NCBI RefSeq assembly: GCF_014655295.1
Contig: NZ_BNBI01000002.1
Span: forward strand, 496,001-560,000
Source of the DNA: Streptomyces fumanus
Lineage (GTDB): Bacteria; Actinomycetota; Actinomycetes; Streptomycetales; Streptomycetaceae
Length of the DNA: 64,000 bases
Reading direction: 5' to 3'
The position numbers and the translations under genes were made by a program. Positions within the stretch are counted from its first letter, which is position 1, and every line of letters begins with the position of its first letter. This document shows positions 1 through 7,708 of the stretch, piece after piece. The notes beneath the pieces are model-generated. The model searched no databases and was not told the origin of the DNA. It saw nothing but the letters and a program-made list of their open reading frames with translations.

Positions 1-1
1 G

Positions 2-415
2 GCGAGCGAAACCGGCGCCGGTGCCGATCACGCGCTCACCGCCTGGGCAGACATCGACGCAGCCTCCGTCACCACGCACGTACGCACTCTGATGCGCACC
101 TGCTGGCGCCTCGGTGGTCTCCCGGAGTATCAGCACCTGCGCCTGCGCGCCTGGGCCCACACTCTCGGCTACCGAGGCCACATTCTGACCAAATCTCGTG
201 CGTACTCCACCACGTACGCGGCACTGCGCGCCGAACGCGCTCGCCACGTCGGCCAAGAGGCCATGTCCGCGGCGCTCACCGAACGGCACTGGCGTTACGT
301 CGGCTCTGGCCATACCCCTGGTGCGGCCCTGATCGCGGCTGGCATCGCGGAGGACATCGCACAGTGTCGTGCTGCGGCAGAGGACGCCTTCAGAGCCGGC
401 GGTGATGCCGTCTGA
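2..415 (+). CDS. RepSA-type replication initiator, C-terminal part (start outside window)
   Basis: The reading frame is open from the window edge to the TGA at 413-415; a Met at 92 is internal. The translation (TCWRLGGLPEYQHLRLRAW, then SRAYSTTYAALRAERARH) has the look of the C-terminal end of RepSA-family initiators of pSAM2-like actinomycete integrative and conjugative elements, which start rolling-circle replication of the excised element. The catalytic HUH and Tyr motifs would lie upstream, outside the window. It faces the serine recombinase gene and is followed after 41 bp by a small ORF. The family assignment is recognition of sequence character, not a search. Confidence 0.7.
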   Translation, partial: ASETGAGADHALTAWADIDAASVTTHVRTLMRTCWRLGGLPEYQHLRLRAWAHTLGYRGHILTKSRAYSTTYAALRAERARHVGQEAMSAALTERHWRYVGSGHTPGAALIAAGIAEDIAQCRAAAEDAFRAGGDAV

Positions 416-456
416 CGACGCAGAGAGACGAGCGGGGAAGGGCGGACGCTGAGGAC

Positions 457-582
457 GTGGCAGCAAGGGCGTGGATCGAGCGTCAGCTACGCGAGTCTCC
501 CCCGCTCTCCGACGAACAGTTGCGGAGCGTGGGGGAGATCCTGGGCCTCCACCTCACTCGGAGGTCTTCCACACCGGCTTGA
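457..582 (+). CDS. Tiny ORF (41 aa) between rep and the recombinase
   Basis: A GTG-started frame gives a 41-residue product with the core WIERQLRESPPLSDEQLRSV. Short proteins or domain tails with this 'LxxxPPLSxEQ...LxxLL' character are common in Streptomyces plasmids and prophages next to recombination genes, but I know of no function. No convincing ribosome-binding site is seen (GACGCTGAG upstream). Its last 29 bases overlap the 3' end of the opposing recombinase gene. A role as an excision (directionality) factor is only a guess from position and size. It may also be a truncated remnant. Confidence 0.4.
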   Translation: MAARAWIERQLRESPPLSDEQLRSVGEILGLHLTRRSSTPA

Positions 583-2119
583 GCAGATCGGGATCGAACG
601 CCTTGTTGCCCTTGCCACCTGGTACGGCGATCACCGCACTGAGTACCTTCTTCATAGCCTCGCGCTTCTGCGTGAGCGTCTTGCCTGCCCACGACTTCCT
701 GACGTCGTCCTGGGCCTCCTCTGCCTCCGCCTTGAGTGCTTCGTGAGCCTTCTGGTCGGCTCTCAGCTCCTTGATCCGCCGTTCGAGGACGGGGAGGTTA
801 CGAAAGAACGCCTCATCGTCGATGTCCGTGTCCTCATCGTCGTGCCAGCGGCGTTCCAGTTCCCTGCGGCTCTGGAGCGCGCGCTCCAGAGCTTCCGCCT
901 TGTCCCAGTCCGGCACGTCCTGGGCCCTGGTCGCCGCGTCATGCTCCAGTTTGGCGATCACCAACTCTTCGATGATCTCGTCCGTCTTGTCGCCGCGCTT
1001 GTAGGTCTTGTTGCACCCACCGTCCACGGTCTTCTTGCACATGTAGGCGTGCCGGTACTTGAGCCAGTCGTTCGCCTTGATGCCGATCATCTTGTTGTTG
1101 CAGATGCTGCCGTCTTCCAGGACGTTGCCGCACCGGAGGATGTTGGTCAGCAGGTACTTGTGGACCAGGCCACCACGTGGCGACCCCTTGCCCTGGCCGC
1201 GCTCTCTGATCTTGGCGGTGACGGCGAACCACTGATTCGGGGTGATGATCGCGGCCCACTCGCCCACGATGGGCTGATCATCACCGTCCCGGACGATCTC
1301 ACCGTTGATCTCGCGGTAGCCGCAGAGCCTCGCATTCAACAGCACCTGCTTGACCGTCTGGTACTGGAACGGATTCCCGCGACTCGTGATGAAGCCGGCT
1401 TCCTTCCACCGTCGCGTGATCTCCGAGATCGACGCCCCGGCGATCACGTCGTGTACGGCGGTACGGATGGCGTCGGCCTCGTCCGGGCGCAGCGTCACCT
1501 TGTCGTCCTCCCACCCGAAGGGACGCCAGGCCGAAACGGACTGCCCGCGAATCGCCCGGCTGCGGTGACTGTTCCGGCTCCTCCGCTGCTTCTTCCTCGT
1601 CTCGCTGAGGGACATGGCGACCCCCACGAGCCCCTTGATCTCGAACCCCTCGGCGTACAGGTCCTGGACGCCGTTCGAGTCGTGATAGACGCGTCCCTCG
1701 TGTGAGGTGAACGCCTTCAGGTATCGCTCCCAGTCACTCGGTCGCCGGTGCAGGCGGTCGTCGTTGACGGCCATGACACCGTGTATCGGGTATCCCTCGG
1801 GCGTTGCTCCTGCCGCAAGATCGGCCAACAACTGCTCATAGTCATCCCGTACGACGCTCTCCTTGCTCGCGCTCTTGTCGTTGTCCGTATAGCGGTAGAC
1901 GATCAGCCATCCGAGCCGGCGGGCAGCCTCGGCCATGTCCCGGTGCTGGTCCTCGATGCCGTGGGCGTCTTTCACACGGCCATCGAACGAGATGCGCGCG
2001 TAGCAGACAACGCACTTCAGGTTGGGGTCGGCGGCCAGCAGGGCGCGTACCTCCTCGACGGACGGTAGTCCATCCGGCACGCCTCGCAGCTTGCTGATCA
2101 GCTCTTCGCGCTTGCCCAC
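554..2119 (-). CDS. Large serine recombinase (integrase of the element)
   Basis: A 521-aa protein. Residues about 35-180 form the resolvase catalytic domain, with VCYARIS (nucleophile Ser in the YxRxS motif) and an arginine-containing LHRRPSDWE segment. This is followed by a recombinase domain (about 200-310) and a zinc-ribbon-like segment with Cys pairs (LRCGN...GSICNN...YMCKKT...GGCN). A long charged helix precedes the C-terminus, typical of the coiled coil in phiC31-type integrases. The GTG start at 2119 has GGAGG 8 nt upstream. The start codon lies about 75 bp from the thiC fragment, as expected for an integrase beside its attachment site. It should catalyse attP x attB integration. pSAM2-type elements usually use tyrosine integrases, so this pairing is less usual. 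Confidence 0.9.
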   Translation of the reverse strand: MGKREELISKLRGVPDGLPSVEEVRALLAADPNLKCVVCYARISFDGRVKDAHGIEDQHRDMAEAARRLGWLIVYRYTDNDKSASKESVVRDDYEQLLADLAAGATPEGYPIHGVMAVNDDRLHRRPSDWERYLKAFTSHEGRVYHDSNGVQDLYAEGFEIKGLVGVAMSLSETRKKQRRSRNSHRSRAIRGQSVSAWRPFGWEDDKVTLRPDEADAIRTAVHDVIAGASISEITRRWKEAGFITSRGNPFQYQTVKQVLLNARLCGYREINGEIVRDGDDQPIVGEWAAIITPNQWFAVTAKIRERGQGKGSPRGGLVHKYLLTNILRCGNVLEDGSICNNKMIGIKANDWLKYRHAYMCKKTVDGGCNKTYKRGDKTDEIIEELVIAKLEHDAATRAQDVPDWDKAEALERALQSRRELERRWHDDEDTDIDDEAFFRNLPVLERRIKELRADQKAHEALKAEAEEAQDDVRKSWAGKTLTQKREAMKKVLSAVIAVPGGKGNKAFDPDLLKPVWKTSE

Positions 2120-2200
2120 GGTGTCCCCCTCCGGTCACTGACTGGGCTGCTGGGACGACCGTAGCGCATGTGTGGCTTCTAGTAATGCTCCTCTCGATGA
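2120..2200. other. Probable attachment-site junction (element/thiC)
   Basis: Host thiC coding sequence is recognisable from about 2194 (TCG ATG AAG ...) rightwards. Immediately left of it the expected codons of the Phe-Cys-Ser-Met segment are replaced (CTC CTC TCG ATG instead of a Cys codon). Sequence left of about 2193 is therefore element DNA, and the crossover lies in or close to 2194-2205. The element integrase starts at 2119. The second junction lies outside the window, so the common core cannot be defined here. Confidence 0.6.
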
Positions 2201-2325
2201 AGATCTCTCAGGACATCCGCCGGGAACACGGCGGCAGCCGGACCGAGATCGAGGAGGGCATGGCCCAGAAGTCGAAGGAGTTCGCGGCGGCCGGCAACCG
2301 GGTCTATCTGCCGATCGCCGACTGA
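2194..2325 (+). pseudogene. thiC: thiC 3' fragment (phosphomethylpyrimidine synthase C-terminus)
   Basis: The frame reads [15 protein letters not shown], then [19 protein letters not shown] and a stop at 2323-2325. This matches the last ~43 residues of bacterial ThiC, the radical-SAM HMP-phosphate synthase of thiamine synthesis. Only the tail after the CX2CX4C iron-sulfur motif is present; the catalytic body would be on the far side of the integrated element. In-frame ATGs at 2185 and 2197 exist but a useful product is unlikely. Whether the element supplies a replacement 3' end to the distant thiC copy cannot be seen here. Confidence 0.85.
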
Positions 2326-2360
2326 CGCGCCAGGGGAATCGCCGACTGACGCGCGAGGGG
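2314..2360 (+). repeat. 24-bp tandem duplication over the thiC stop codon
   Basis: ATCGCCGACTGACGCGC plus (C/G)AGGGG occurs twice in direct succession (starting near 2314 and 2338). The first copy contains the last codons and stop of thiC. Confidence 0.8.
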
Positions 2361-2391
2361 AGGGGACGGACCGTGCGGCCTGTCCCCTCCC
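2358..2391. terminator. Bidirectional hairpin terminator
   Basis: GGGAGGGGAC (2358-2367) is perfectly complementary to GTCCCCTCCC (2382-2391) across a 14-nt loop. It lies between the converging thiC fragment and the membrane-protein gene. No U-run follows, as is common in Streptomyces. Confidence 0.7.
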
Positions 2392-2409
2392 GGGTCCCTG
2401 GTGGGGCGG

Positions 2410-3276
2410 TCACTCCGGCCGGTGCTCCGGGCCTCCGAAGTCCGGGCTGGTGTAGTCCGGGCTGGAGTAGCTGGGGCGCGGGCCGGCGGCGGGACCGTTC
2501 TCGGGGCTGGTGAACCCCGGGCGGCCGTAGCCCAACTGCGGCATACGGCTGGACGGGGCCGGCGGCGGCGTACCGCGCAGCGCGCCGGCCGCGTCGGGGT
2601 CAGCGAGCGCGTCCTGGAGGAACGGCAGGATGCCGCGTTCCAGCAGGGCCTTCCGCCAGGCGTCCCGGGCGCGCTGCACCTCCCCGTCGAGCACCCCGTA
2701 CGACGCGGCCTCGGCTGAGGGGCGGTTGCGCAGGGCGGTGGTCAGCAGTCCGGCGGCGGCGACGAGGATCGCGACAGCGGTCACCGCGCCGAACACCCAT
2801 CCGGTGGTGAGCAGGGTCCGCGCGAACTCCTGACCGGGGACGAGCATCCGCAGGACGTACCCGACCAGCAGGAAGATCGCTGCGGCCGTGCCGGCCAGGA
2901 CCGGTGCCAGCACGGCGATGACCGCGACGGCCCCCGCGCCGGCGGCCTCGGTGATCTCTCCCATGGTGGCGGCGAGCCCCGTGGCGTTCGAGCCGGGATC
3001 GGCGGAGCCGGATTCCGGCACGGACGACGACGGGGTGGACCGCGCCGGCTGGCGCAGTTCCTCGCGGACCTTCACATAGTGCTGGTACTCGGCCGCCGCG
3101 GCCGCGGTGATCAGGGCGGTGGCGTTGAGCGCCATGGTGCGCAGTTGTTCCGGGTTGAGCCGCTGACCGACAGCGGCCAGCTCCGGACGGTGTGGTGCGG
3201 AGCGCAGCGCCTCGTCGAGGACCCGCGCGTACTCCTGGCGGTCCTCGTTCGACAGGTGCTGCGGAACGCTGTTCAT
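2410..3276 (-). CDS. Two-TM membrane protein of unknown function
   Basis: A 288-aa product. The N-terminal ~110 residues are soluble and helical. Two hydrophobic segments follow at about 116-142 (VAVIAVLAPVLAGTAAAIF) and 155-180. The tail is cytoplasm-like and rich in Pro, Ser and Gly, with repeated YTSPDF/YSSPDY units at the end. The ATG at 3276 was chosen because GGGGG lies 6 nt upstream; an ATG at 3282 is also in frame but too close to that site. I do not recognise a family. Its left neighbour is the thiC fragment. Its right neighbour is a phosphoesterase gene in the same orientation, 188 bp away, so co-transcription is uncertain. Confidence 0.75.
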   Translation of the reverse strand: MNSVPQHLSNEDRQEYARVLDEALRSAPHRPELAAVGQRLNPEQLRTMALNATALITAAAAAEYQHYVKVREELRQPARSTPSSSVPESGSADPGSNATGLAATMGEITEAAGAGAVAVIAVLAPVLAGTAAAIFLLVGYVLRMLVPGQEFARTLLTTGWVFGAVTAVAILVAAAGLLTTALRNRPSAEAASYGVLDGEVQRARDAWRKALLERGILPFLQDALADPDAAGALRGTPPPAPSSRMPQLGYGRPGFTSPENGPAAGPRPSYSSPDYTSPDFGGPEHRPE

Positions 3277-3464
3277 GTGCATCCCCCGATGCTCCGTAGG
3301 GCTTGGGGCTCGCATGCCAACGAGCCGTCGGGCAGAAACGGAGGGGAGCCTGCTACGGATACGCCGATGGTAGAGCGGTGACGGTACGAGGTGACAGGGG
3401 GTTTCCAGAAATTGGGTGCCGATACGCATATGCGCCGACGGCGAAGACCCGGTCCGGTGAACGC

Positions 3465-4538
3465 TCAGTCGGCCAGCGGCAGTTGCTGGACCAGCAGCTT
3501 TCCGGCCATGGTCACCCCGCCGTCCATCGCGATGGCGAGTCCGTCCGCGTAGACATGGGGTCCGTCGACCACCGGACCGGATTCGTCCTCGCCGTCCTCG
3601 GAGCCGACCTCGCCCAGCAGATACGGGATGGGGCTGTGGCCGTGGACGATCCGGGTGCCGCCGTACGTGTCCAGCAGCGAGCGCACGGCATCGGCGCCGC
3701 CCTCGTCCCGGAAGGAAAAGCGCTTGGTGAACTTGCGGAAGAGATCCCACACCTCGTCCGCGTCGTTGCGGGTGAGGGTCTCGTGGATGGTGTCGTTGAC
3801 CTCTTCGATGGACCGGCCGTAGTCGAGGTAGGCGGTGGTGTCGGAGTGCACCAGGAGGTGGCCGTCGACCTCCTCCACCGCGTCCAGGCGGGCCATCCAC
3901 TGGAGATGGTGGTCCTGGAGGCGGTCCATGTCGGTCTTCTGGCCGCCGTTCAGCAGCCAGGCCGCCTGGAAGGTGGCGGTGCCCGCGCCCGAGTTGACGG
4001 GGGTGTCGCCGAACCGCTTGGCGCCGAGCAGCAGCAGTTCGTGGTTGCCCATGAGGGCCTTGCAGTAGCCGCCGGCGGCCGCGGCCTCGGCGGACAGCCG
4101 CATCACCAGGTCGATGACGCCGATGCCGTCCGGACCGCGGTCGGTGAAGTCGCCGAGGAACCACAGCCGGGTGGTGCCGGCGCACCACTGGCCGTCGGCG
4201 TCGATCAGGCCCTGCTCCTGGAGGGCGGCCACCAGTTCGTCGAGGTAGCCGTGCACGTCGCCGACGACGTACAGCGGGCCGGGTCCAGTGGCGGGCTGCG
4301 TGGCCGGGGCGGCGGGTTCGGCGCCCGTCTGCGGTGCGTCACCCCGGTGGATGACGGGCAGGTCGCGCTCGGTGGGCGTGTACCCCTCCGGTACGGCCTC
4401 CTCGTGCGGGGGGACGACGTCACCGGGGTGTGTGCTGTCGGCGTACGGACCGGTCTCGTGGACGTACGCGGGCACCCGGAAGTCGCGCAGCGTCGCCGTC
4501 CGCTCCACCTCGGGTCCCTGACCGGCCCCCTGAGTCAT
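3465..4538 (-). CDS. Calcineurin-like metallophosphoesterase
   Basis: A 357-aa protein with the complete metallophosphoesterase signature: GDVHG (about residue 95), GDFTDRG (about 135) and GNHE (about 168), with later His residues (VHSDTT, VHGHSP) that complete a dinuclear metal site. The layout resembles PPP-type and Ap4A-hydrolase-like phosphatases; the substrate is unknown. The ~90-residue N-terminal extension is Pro/Thr-rich and poorly structured. The start at 4538 has GGAGG 5 nt upstream. The open frame continues 27 codons further upstream without a better site. It lacks a signal peptide and is probably cytoplasmic. Confidence 0.88.
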   Translation of the reverse strand: MTQGAGQGPEVERTATLRDFRVPAYVHETGPYADSTHPGDVVPPHEEAVPEGYTPTERDLPVIHRGDAPQTGAEPAAPATQPATGPGPLYVVGDVHGYLDELVAALQEQGLIDADGQWCAGTTRLWFLGDFTDRGPDGIGVIDLVMRLSAEAAAAGGYCKALMGNHELLLLGAKRFGDTPVNSGAGTATFQAAWLLNGGQKTDMDRLQDHHLQWMARLDAVEEVDGHLLVHSDTTAYLDYGRSIEEVNDTIHETLTRNDADEVWDLFRKFTKRFSFRDEGGADAVRSLLDTYGGTRIVHGHSPIPYLLGEVGSEDGEDESGPVVDGPHVYADGLAIAMDGGVTMAGKLLVQQLPLAD

Positions 4539-4878
4539 CGACCCCTCCACCATCGCGCCGCATCTGCACCGCTTCGGACTGCCTGGTCGCAGCGGCCCGC
4601 GGTGTCGTGGGCCCATCATAGGAATGCGGATCGCGCTGTGTGATGACCCAGGGGTGGTGAATCAGAGCAGGACTCCGGTTCGCCGTGGCTTTCGCCCCGA
4701 TTGGCCCGGGCTTCGGCCACCCTTTGGACACCTCAGGGACACCTTGCGCCCGCTTGGCCCCACCGTTCCCGACGGGCCCGCGTGTCTCACCGTGGCGTTC
4801 CCCGTCCTCGTCGTCCGCCGTCTCCCGTCCCCGGGAAGAAGGACGGCGGACGGCGGAGGACGGACGGGGACGCTGTGG
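4539..4878. other. Intergenic region, 340 bp
   Basis: Between the phosphoesterase start and the end of the LacI-type gene, both leftward. Apart from the hairpin at 4802-4863 I see no gene, tRNA or clear operator. The right-hand part should hold the phosphoesterase promoter. Confidence 0.6.
4802..4863 (-). terminator. Long GC-rich hairpin terminator of the LacI-type gene
   Basis: Arms of about 21 nt (4802-4822 and 4842-4863), CCGTCCTCGTCGTCCGCCGTC against GACGGCGGACGGCGGAGGACGG, pair with one mismatch or bulge. The hairpin lies just after the stop of the leftward regulator gene. Confidence 0.75.
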
Positions 4879-5991
4879 TCACTCCCCCTCGGGTGAGCGC
4901 GGCGGGCTGATGGTCGTGCGCGGCGGGCGGCGCTGCGAGGAGGTCCGCACGATCAGTTCGGTCGGTATCACCTGCTCGACCGGCTGCTCCGACTCGGCCC
5001 CCTCGATGGCGTCGATGAGGAGCTGCACCACCGCGGTGCCGATGCGGCGCGGCTTCAGCGAGAGGGTGCTGATGGGCGGCTCGGTGGTGGCGTACACGGT
5101 GGACTCGCTGCAGCAGACCAGCAGCAGGTCGTCCGGTACGCGCAGTCCGTAGCGGCGGGCGGCGGCGAGCAGGTCGGTGCCGTTGGGGTCGAACAGGCCG
5201 TAGACGGCGTCGGGCCGGTCGGGGCGGGCGAGCAGCCGGTCGGCCGCGACGGCGCCCGCGCACGGATCGTGCGCCGGGTACGCCTCGTACACCGGGGTCT
5301 GGCCGACCCGCTCGCACCAGCGCAGGTACGCGGTGGTCGACAGGTGGGTGTAGGTGTCGGTGGTGGTGCCGGTGAGCAGGCCGATCCGGCGGGCGCCGGC
5401 GTCGGCGAGGTGGTCGAGGATGCCGAGGACGGCGGCCTCGTGGTCGTTGTCCACCCAGGCCGTCACCGGGAGCGTGCCGGCCGGGCGGCCGTCGGAGACG
5501 ACCGGGAGACCCTGCCGGGCCAGCTCGCTGACGACCGGGTCCTGGTCGGAGGGGTCGACCACGACCGTGCCGTCCAGGGCGACGTTGGACCACACGTCGT
5601 GGCGGGAGGTCGCGGGCAGGATGACGAGGGCGTAGCCGCGCGCCAGCGCGGCCGAGGTGGCGGCCCTCGCCATTTCGGCGAAGTACGCGAACTCGGTGAA
5701 GGTGAAAGGTTCATCCCCGTACGTCGTCACGGTCAGGCCGATGAGGCCCGACTTCCCGGTGCGGAGCGTACGGGCGGCGGCTGACGGGCGGTAGCCCAGC
5801 CGGTCGGCCACCTCTCGGACATGGCGTCGGGTGGCGTCCGGGAGCCGGCCCTTGCCGTTGAGGGCGTCGGAGACGGTCGTGATGGAGACTCCGGCGGCGG
5901 CGGCGACGTCTCTGATCCCCGCCCGACCCGGCCGACTGCCTCGACGTGAGGTTTCCGCGCGGCTCACCTGGTGCTTCCCTGCTGCTGTCAT
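4879..5991 (-). CDS. LacI-family transcriptional regulator
   Basis: A 370-aa protein with the LacI helix-turn-helix near residues 28-75 (IRDVAAAAGVSITTVSDALN, then RVREVA-like and LGYRPSAAARTL). It is followed by a periplasmic-binding-protein-like effector domain starting GLIGLTVTTYGDEPF and containing the RRIGLLTG and DRPDAVYGLFD segments typical of the family. The ATG at 5991 is the only suitable start before the HTH, without a strong Shine-Dalgarno sequence. It probably binds a sugar-like ligand. It is separated by 400 bp from the divergent hisC, and its operator may lie there. Nothing nearby identifies the regulated pathway; autoregulation is typical of the family. Confidence 0.88.
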   Translation of the reverse strand: MTAAGKHQVSRAETSRRGSRPGRAGIRDVAAAAGVSITTVSDALNGKGRLPDATRRHVREVADRLGYRPSAAARTLRTGKSGLIGLTVTTYGDEPFTFTEFAYFAEMARAATSAALARGYALVILPATSRHDVWSNVALDGTVVVDPSDQDPVVSELARQGLPVVSDGRPAGTLPVTAWVDNDHEAAVLGILDHLADAGARRIGLLTGTTTDTYTHLSTTAYLRWCERVGQTPVYEAYPAHDPCAGAVAADRLLARPDRPDAVYGLFDPNGTDLLAAARRYGLRVPDDLLLVCCSESTVYATTEPPISTLSLKPRRIGTAVVQLLIDAIEGAESEQPVEQVIPTELIVRTSSQRRPPRTTISPPRSPEGE

Positions 5992-6391
5992 GGCGAGCCG
6001 ATAGTAGGGCTCATGCGGTGGGGTAAGGCGGACGCATATGCATACGTTGACAGGCACGTTTCTGCATGGTCGTGAGTGGTCAACTGCCTTAGAAGACAAG
6101 CCACTTAGCGCGTTGGACCCCTGTACGTTACGTGTCGAGGTGCGTGGGCCTGGCGAGGGTCCGATGTTGCGAAGAGGTCTCAACTCACTACTACGGGGGA
6201 TGCGCGCCACGGAGTGAGCTACCGGCGCGTAGATATATGTACGGCGCGCCCCCCGAAACGTACGCCTTCGCGTGCTGTTGCCCCTGATGCCCCTGTGACG
6301 CAGGGGGCTGGTCGCACCTCTACGCGCCGGGGCCCAATCCTCATAAGGTGAGAAGTATTCGATGCCGGTGGTGGTCACGAGGAGGACTGCG
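5992..6391. promoter_or_regulatory. 400-bp divergent promoter region (LacI gene / hisC)
   Basis: This unusually AT-rich spacer separates two divergent genes. It contains a small perfect palindrome TATGCATA (6038-6045) within ACGCATATGCATACGT close to the LacI-type gene, a candidate LacI operator. A GGCGCG...CGCGCC inverted repeat around TAGATATATGTA (about 6222-6250) also stands out. TTGACA at 6047-6052 has no matching -10 at normal distance, so no promoter is assigned. Confidence 0.4.
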
Positions 6392-7471
6392 GTGAGCGAG
6401 ACGAGCCCCAAGCTGCGCGCCGAGCTGGAGGGAATCCCCACCTACAAGCCGGGCAAGCCCGCGGCGGCCGACGGGCCGGCGGCGTACAAGCTGTCCTCCA
6501 ACGAGAACCCGTACCCGCCGCTGCCGGGCGTGATGGAGACCGTGGCGGAGGCGGTGCGGTCCTTCAACCGCTACCCGGACATGGCCTGTACGGGCCTGGT
6601 GGACGAGCTGGCCGAGCGGTTCGGGGTGCCGGCCTCCCACCTGGCCACCGGTACGGGGTCGGTCGGGGTCGCCCAGCAACTGGTGCAGTCGACCGCCGGG
6701 GCCGGGGACGAGGTGATCTACGCCTGGCGGTCCTTCGAGGCGTACCCGATCATCACGCAGATCAGCGGGGCGGCCTCGGTGCGGGTGCCGCTGACGGCGG
6801 GGGAGGTGCACGACCTGGACGCCATGGCCGCCGCCGTGACCGAGCGGACCCGGTTGATCTTCGTCTGCAATCCGAACAACCCGACGGGCACGGTGGTGCG
6901 GCGGGCCGAGCTGGAGCGGTTCCTGGACCGGGTCCCCGGCGATGTGCTGGTGGTGCTGGACGAGGCGTACCGCGAGTTCATCCGGGACCCCGAGGTGCCG
7001 GACGGCGTCGAGATCTACCGCGATCGGCCCAATGTCTGCGTGCTGCGGACCTTCTCCAAGGCGTACGGTCTGGCCGGCCTGCGGGTCGGTTTCGCGATCG
7101 CCCATGAGCCGGTGGCGGCGGCGCTGCGCAAGACGGCGGTGCCGTTCGGGGTGAGCCAGATCGCGCAGGAGGCGGCGATCGCCTCGCTGCGGGCCGAGGA
7201 CGAGCTGCTCGGCCGGGTCGGGTCGCTGGTGTGCGAGCGCACCCGTGTGGTCGAAGGGCTGCGCGCCCAGGGCTGGACGGTGCCGGAGACCCAGGCCAAC
7301 TTCGTGTGGCTGCGGCTGGGGGAGCGGACGGCCGCCTTCGCGGAGGTGTGCGAGAAGGCCGGGGTGGTGATCCGGCCGTTCCCGGGTGAGGGCGTGCGGG
7401 TGACGGTCGGCGAGAGCGAGGCGAACGACATCTTCCTGAAGGCGGCGGAGGGCTTCCGCAGGGAGCTGTAG
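6392..7471 (+). CDS. hisC: Histidinol-phosphate aminotransferase
   Basis: A 359-aa class I/II PLP-dependent aminotransferase with HisC features: SSNENPYPP at the N-terminus, [13 protein letters not shown] (about 170) and the PLP-lysine motif [12 protein letters not shown] with Lys at residue 223. It transaminates imidazole-acetol phosphate to histidinol phosphate; some actinobacterial paralogues act on aromatic amino acids instead. The GTG at 6392 has GGAGG 6 nt upstream; the open frame from 6362 has no such site. It stands alone, away from other his genes, so it could be a second HisC-like or phenylalanine aminotransferase. It ends before a parS-bearing terminator. Confidence 0.85.
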   Translation: MSETSPKLRAELEGIPTYKPGKPAAADGPAAYKLSSNENPYPPLPGVMETVAEAVRSFNRYPDMACTGLVDELAERFGVPASHLATGTGSVGVAQQLVQSTAGAGDEVIYAWRSFEAYPIITQISGAASVRVPLTAGEVHDLDAMAAAVTERTRLIFVCNPNNPTGTVVRRAELERFLDRVPGDVLVVLDEAYREFIRDPEVPDGVEIYRDRPNVCVLRTFSKAYGLAGLRVGFAIAHEPVAAALRKTAVPFGVSQIAQEAAIASLRAEDELLGRVGSLVCERTRVVEGLRAQGWTVPETQANFVWLRLGERTAAFAEVCEKAGVVIRPFPGEGVRVTVGESEANDIFLKAAEGFRREL

Positions 7472-7503
7472 CCCCTGGGCGGCCCGGTGCCGCCCCCGCT
7501 GCT

Positions 7504-7542
7504 GCCCGTTTCACGTGAAACCACGTGAAGCGGGCATTTTTT
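7504..7542 (+). terminator. Rho-independent terminator of hisC built around a parS site
   Basis: GCCCGTTTCACGTG (7504-7517) pairs with CACGTGAAGCGGGC (7522-7535) through 13 Watson-Crick pairs and one G-U pair, with loop AAAC, followed by ATTTTTT. This is one of the most canonical terminators in the window. Its left arm plus loop is the parS motif. Confidence 0.9.
7508..7521. promoter_or_regulatory. parS: parS site 1 (perfect GTTTCACGTGAAAC)
   Basis: A perfect 14-bp palindrome equal to the Streptomyces/B. subtilis-type parS consensus bound by ParB. It is embedded in the hisC terminator. parS sites in Streptomyces cluster around oriC and organise origin segregation during sporulation. Confidence 0.9.
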
Positions 7543-7609
7543 CGGGGTTGACGTCACAGGGGACCCCCCTTCCGATGTCGAAAAGCGGTAGGTCATAATT
7601 GCTTGTGAA

Positions 7610-7625
7610 TGTGAACGCGTTCACA
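7610..7625. promoter_or_regulatory. Rex operator (ROP) upstream of cydA
   Basis: TGTGAACGCGTTCACA is a perfect 16-bp palindrome matching the Rex operator TGTGAAC-N3-TTCACA. Rex senses the NADH/NAD+ ratio and, in S. coelicolor, represses cydABCD under oxidised conditions. The site ends 83 bp before the cydA start. A further half-like TTGTGAAT lies immediately to the left (7603-7610). The exact promoter is not assigned. Confidence 0.9.
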
Positions 7626-7708
7626 AGCGTGTCGGGTTGCTCCCTAGATAGGTGTGACATACACGCACAAAATGCCGCTGACCACGGCGATGTAAGGAGA
7701 TCGACGAC

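Noticed and set aside
743-1705. A 320-codon frame opposite the recombinase
   Set aside because: The recombinase has a full domain set and ribosome-binding site; this frame has neither.
6047-6080. A sigma-70 promoter from TTGACA for hisC
   Set aside because: No -10 at 16-19 bp and hisC begins 340 bp away.
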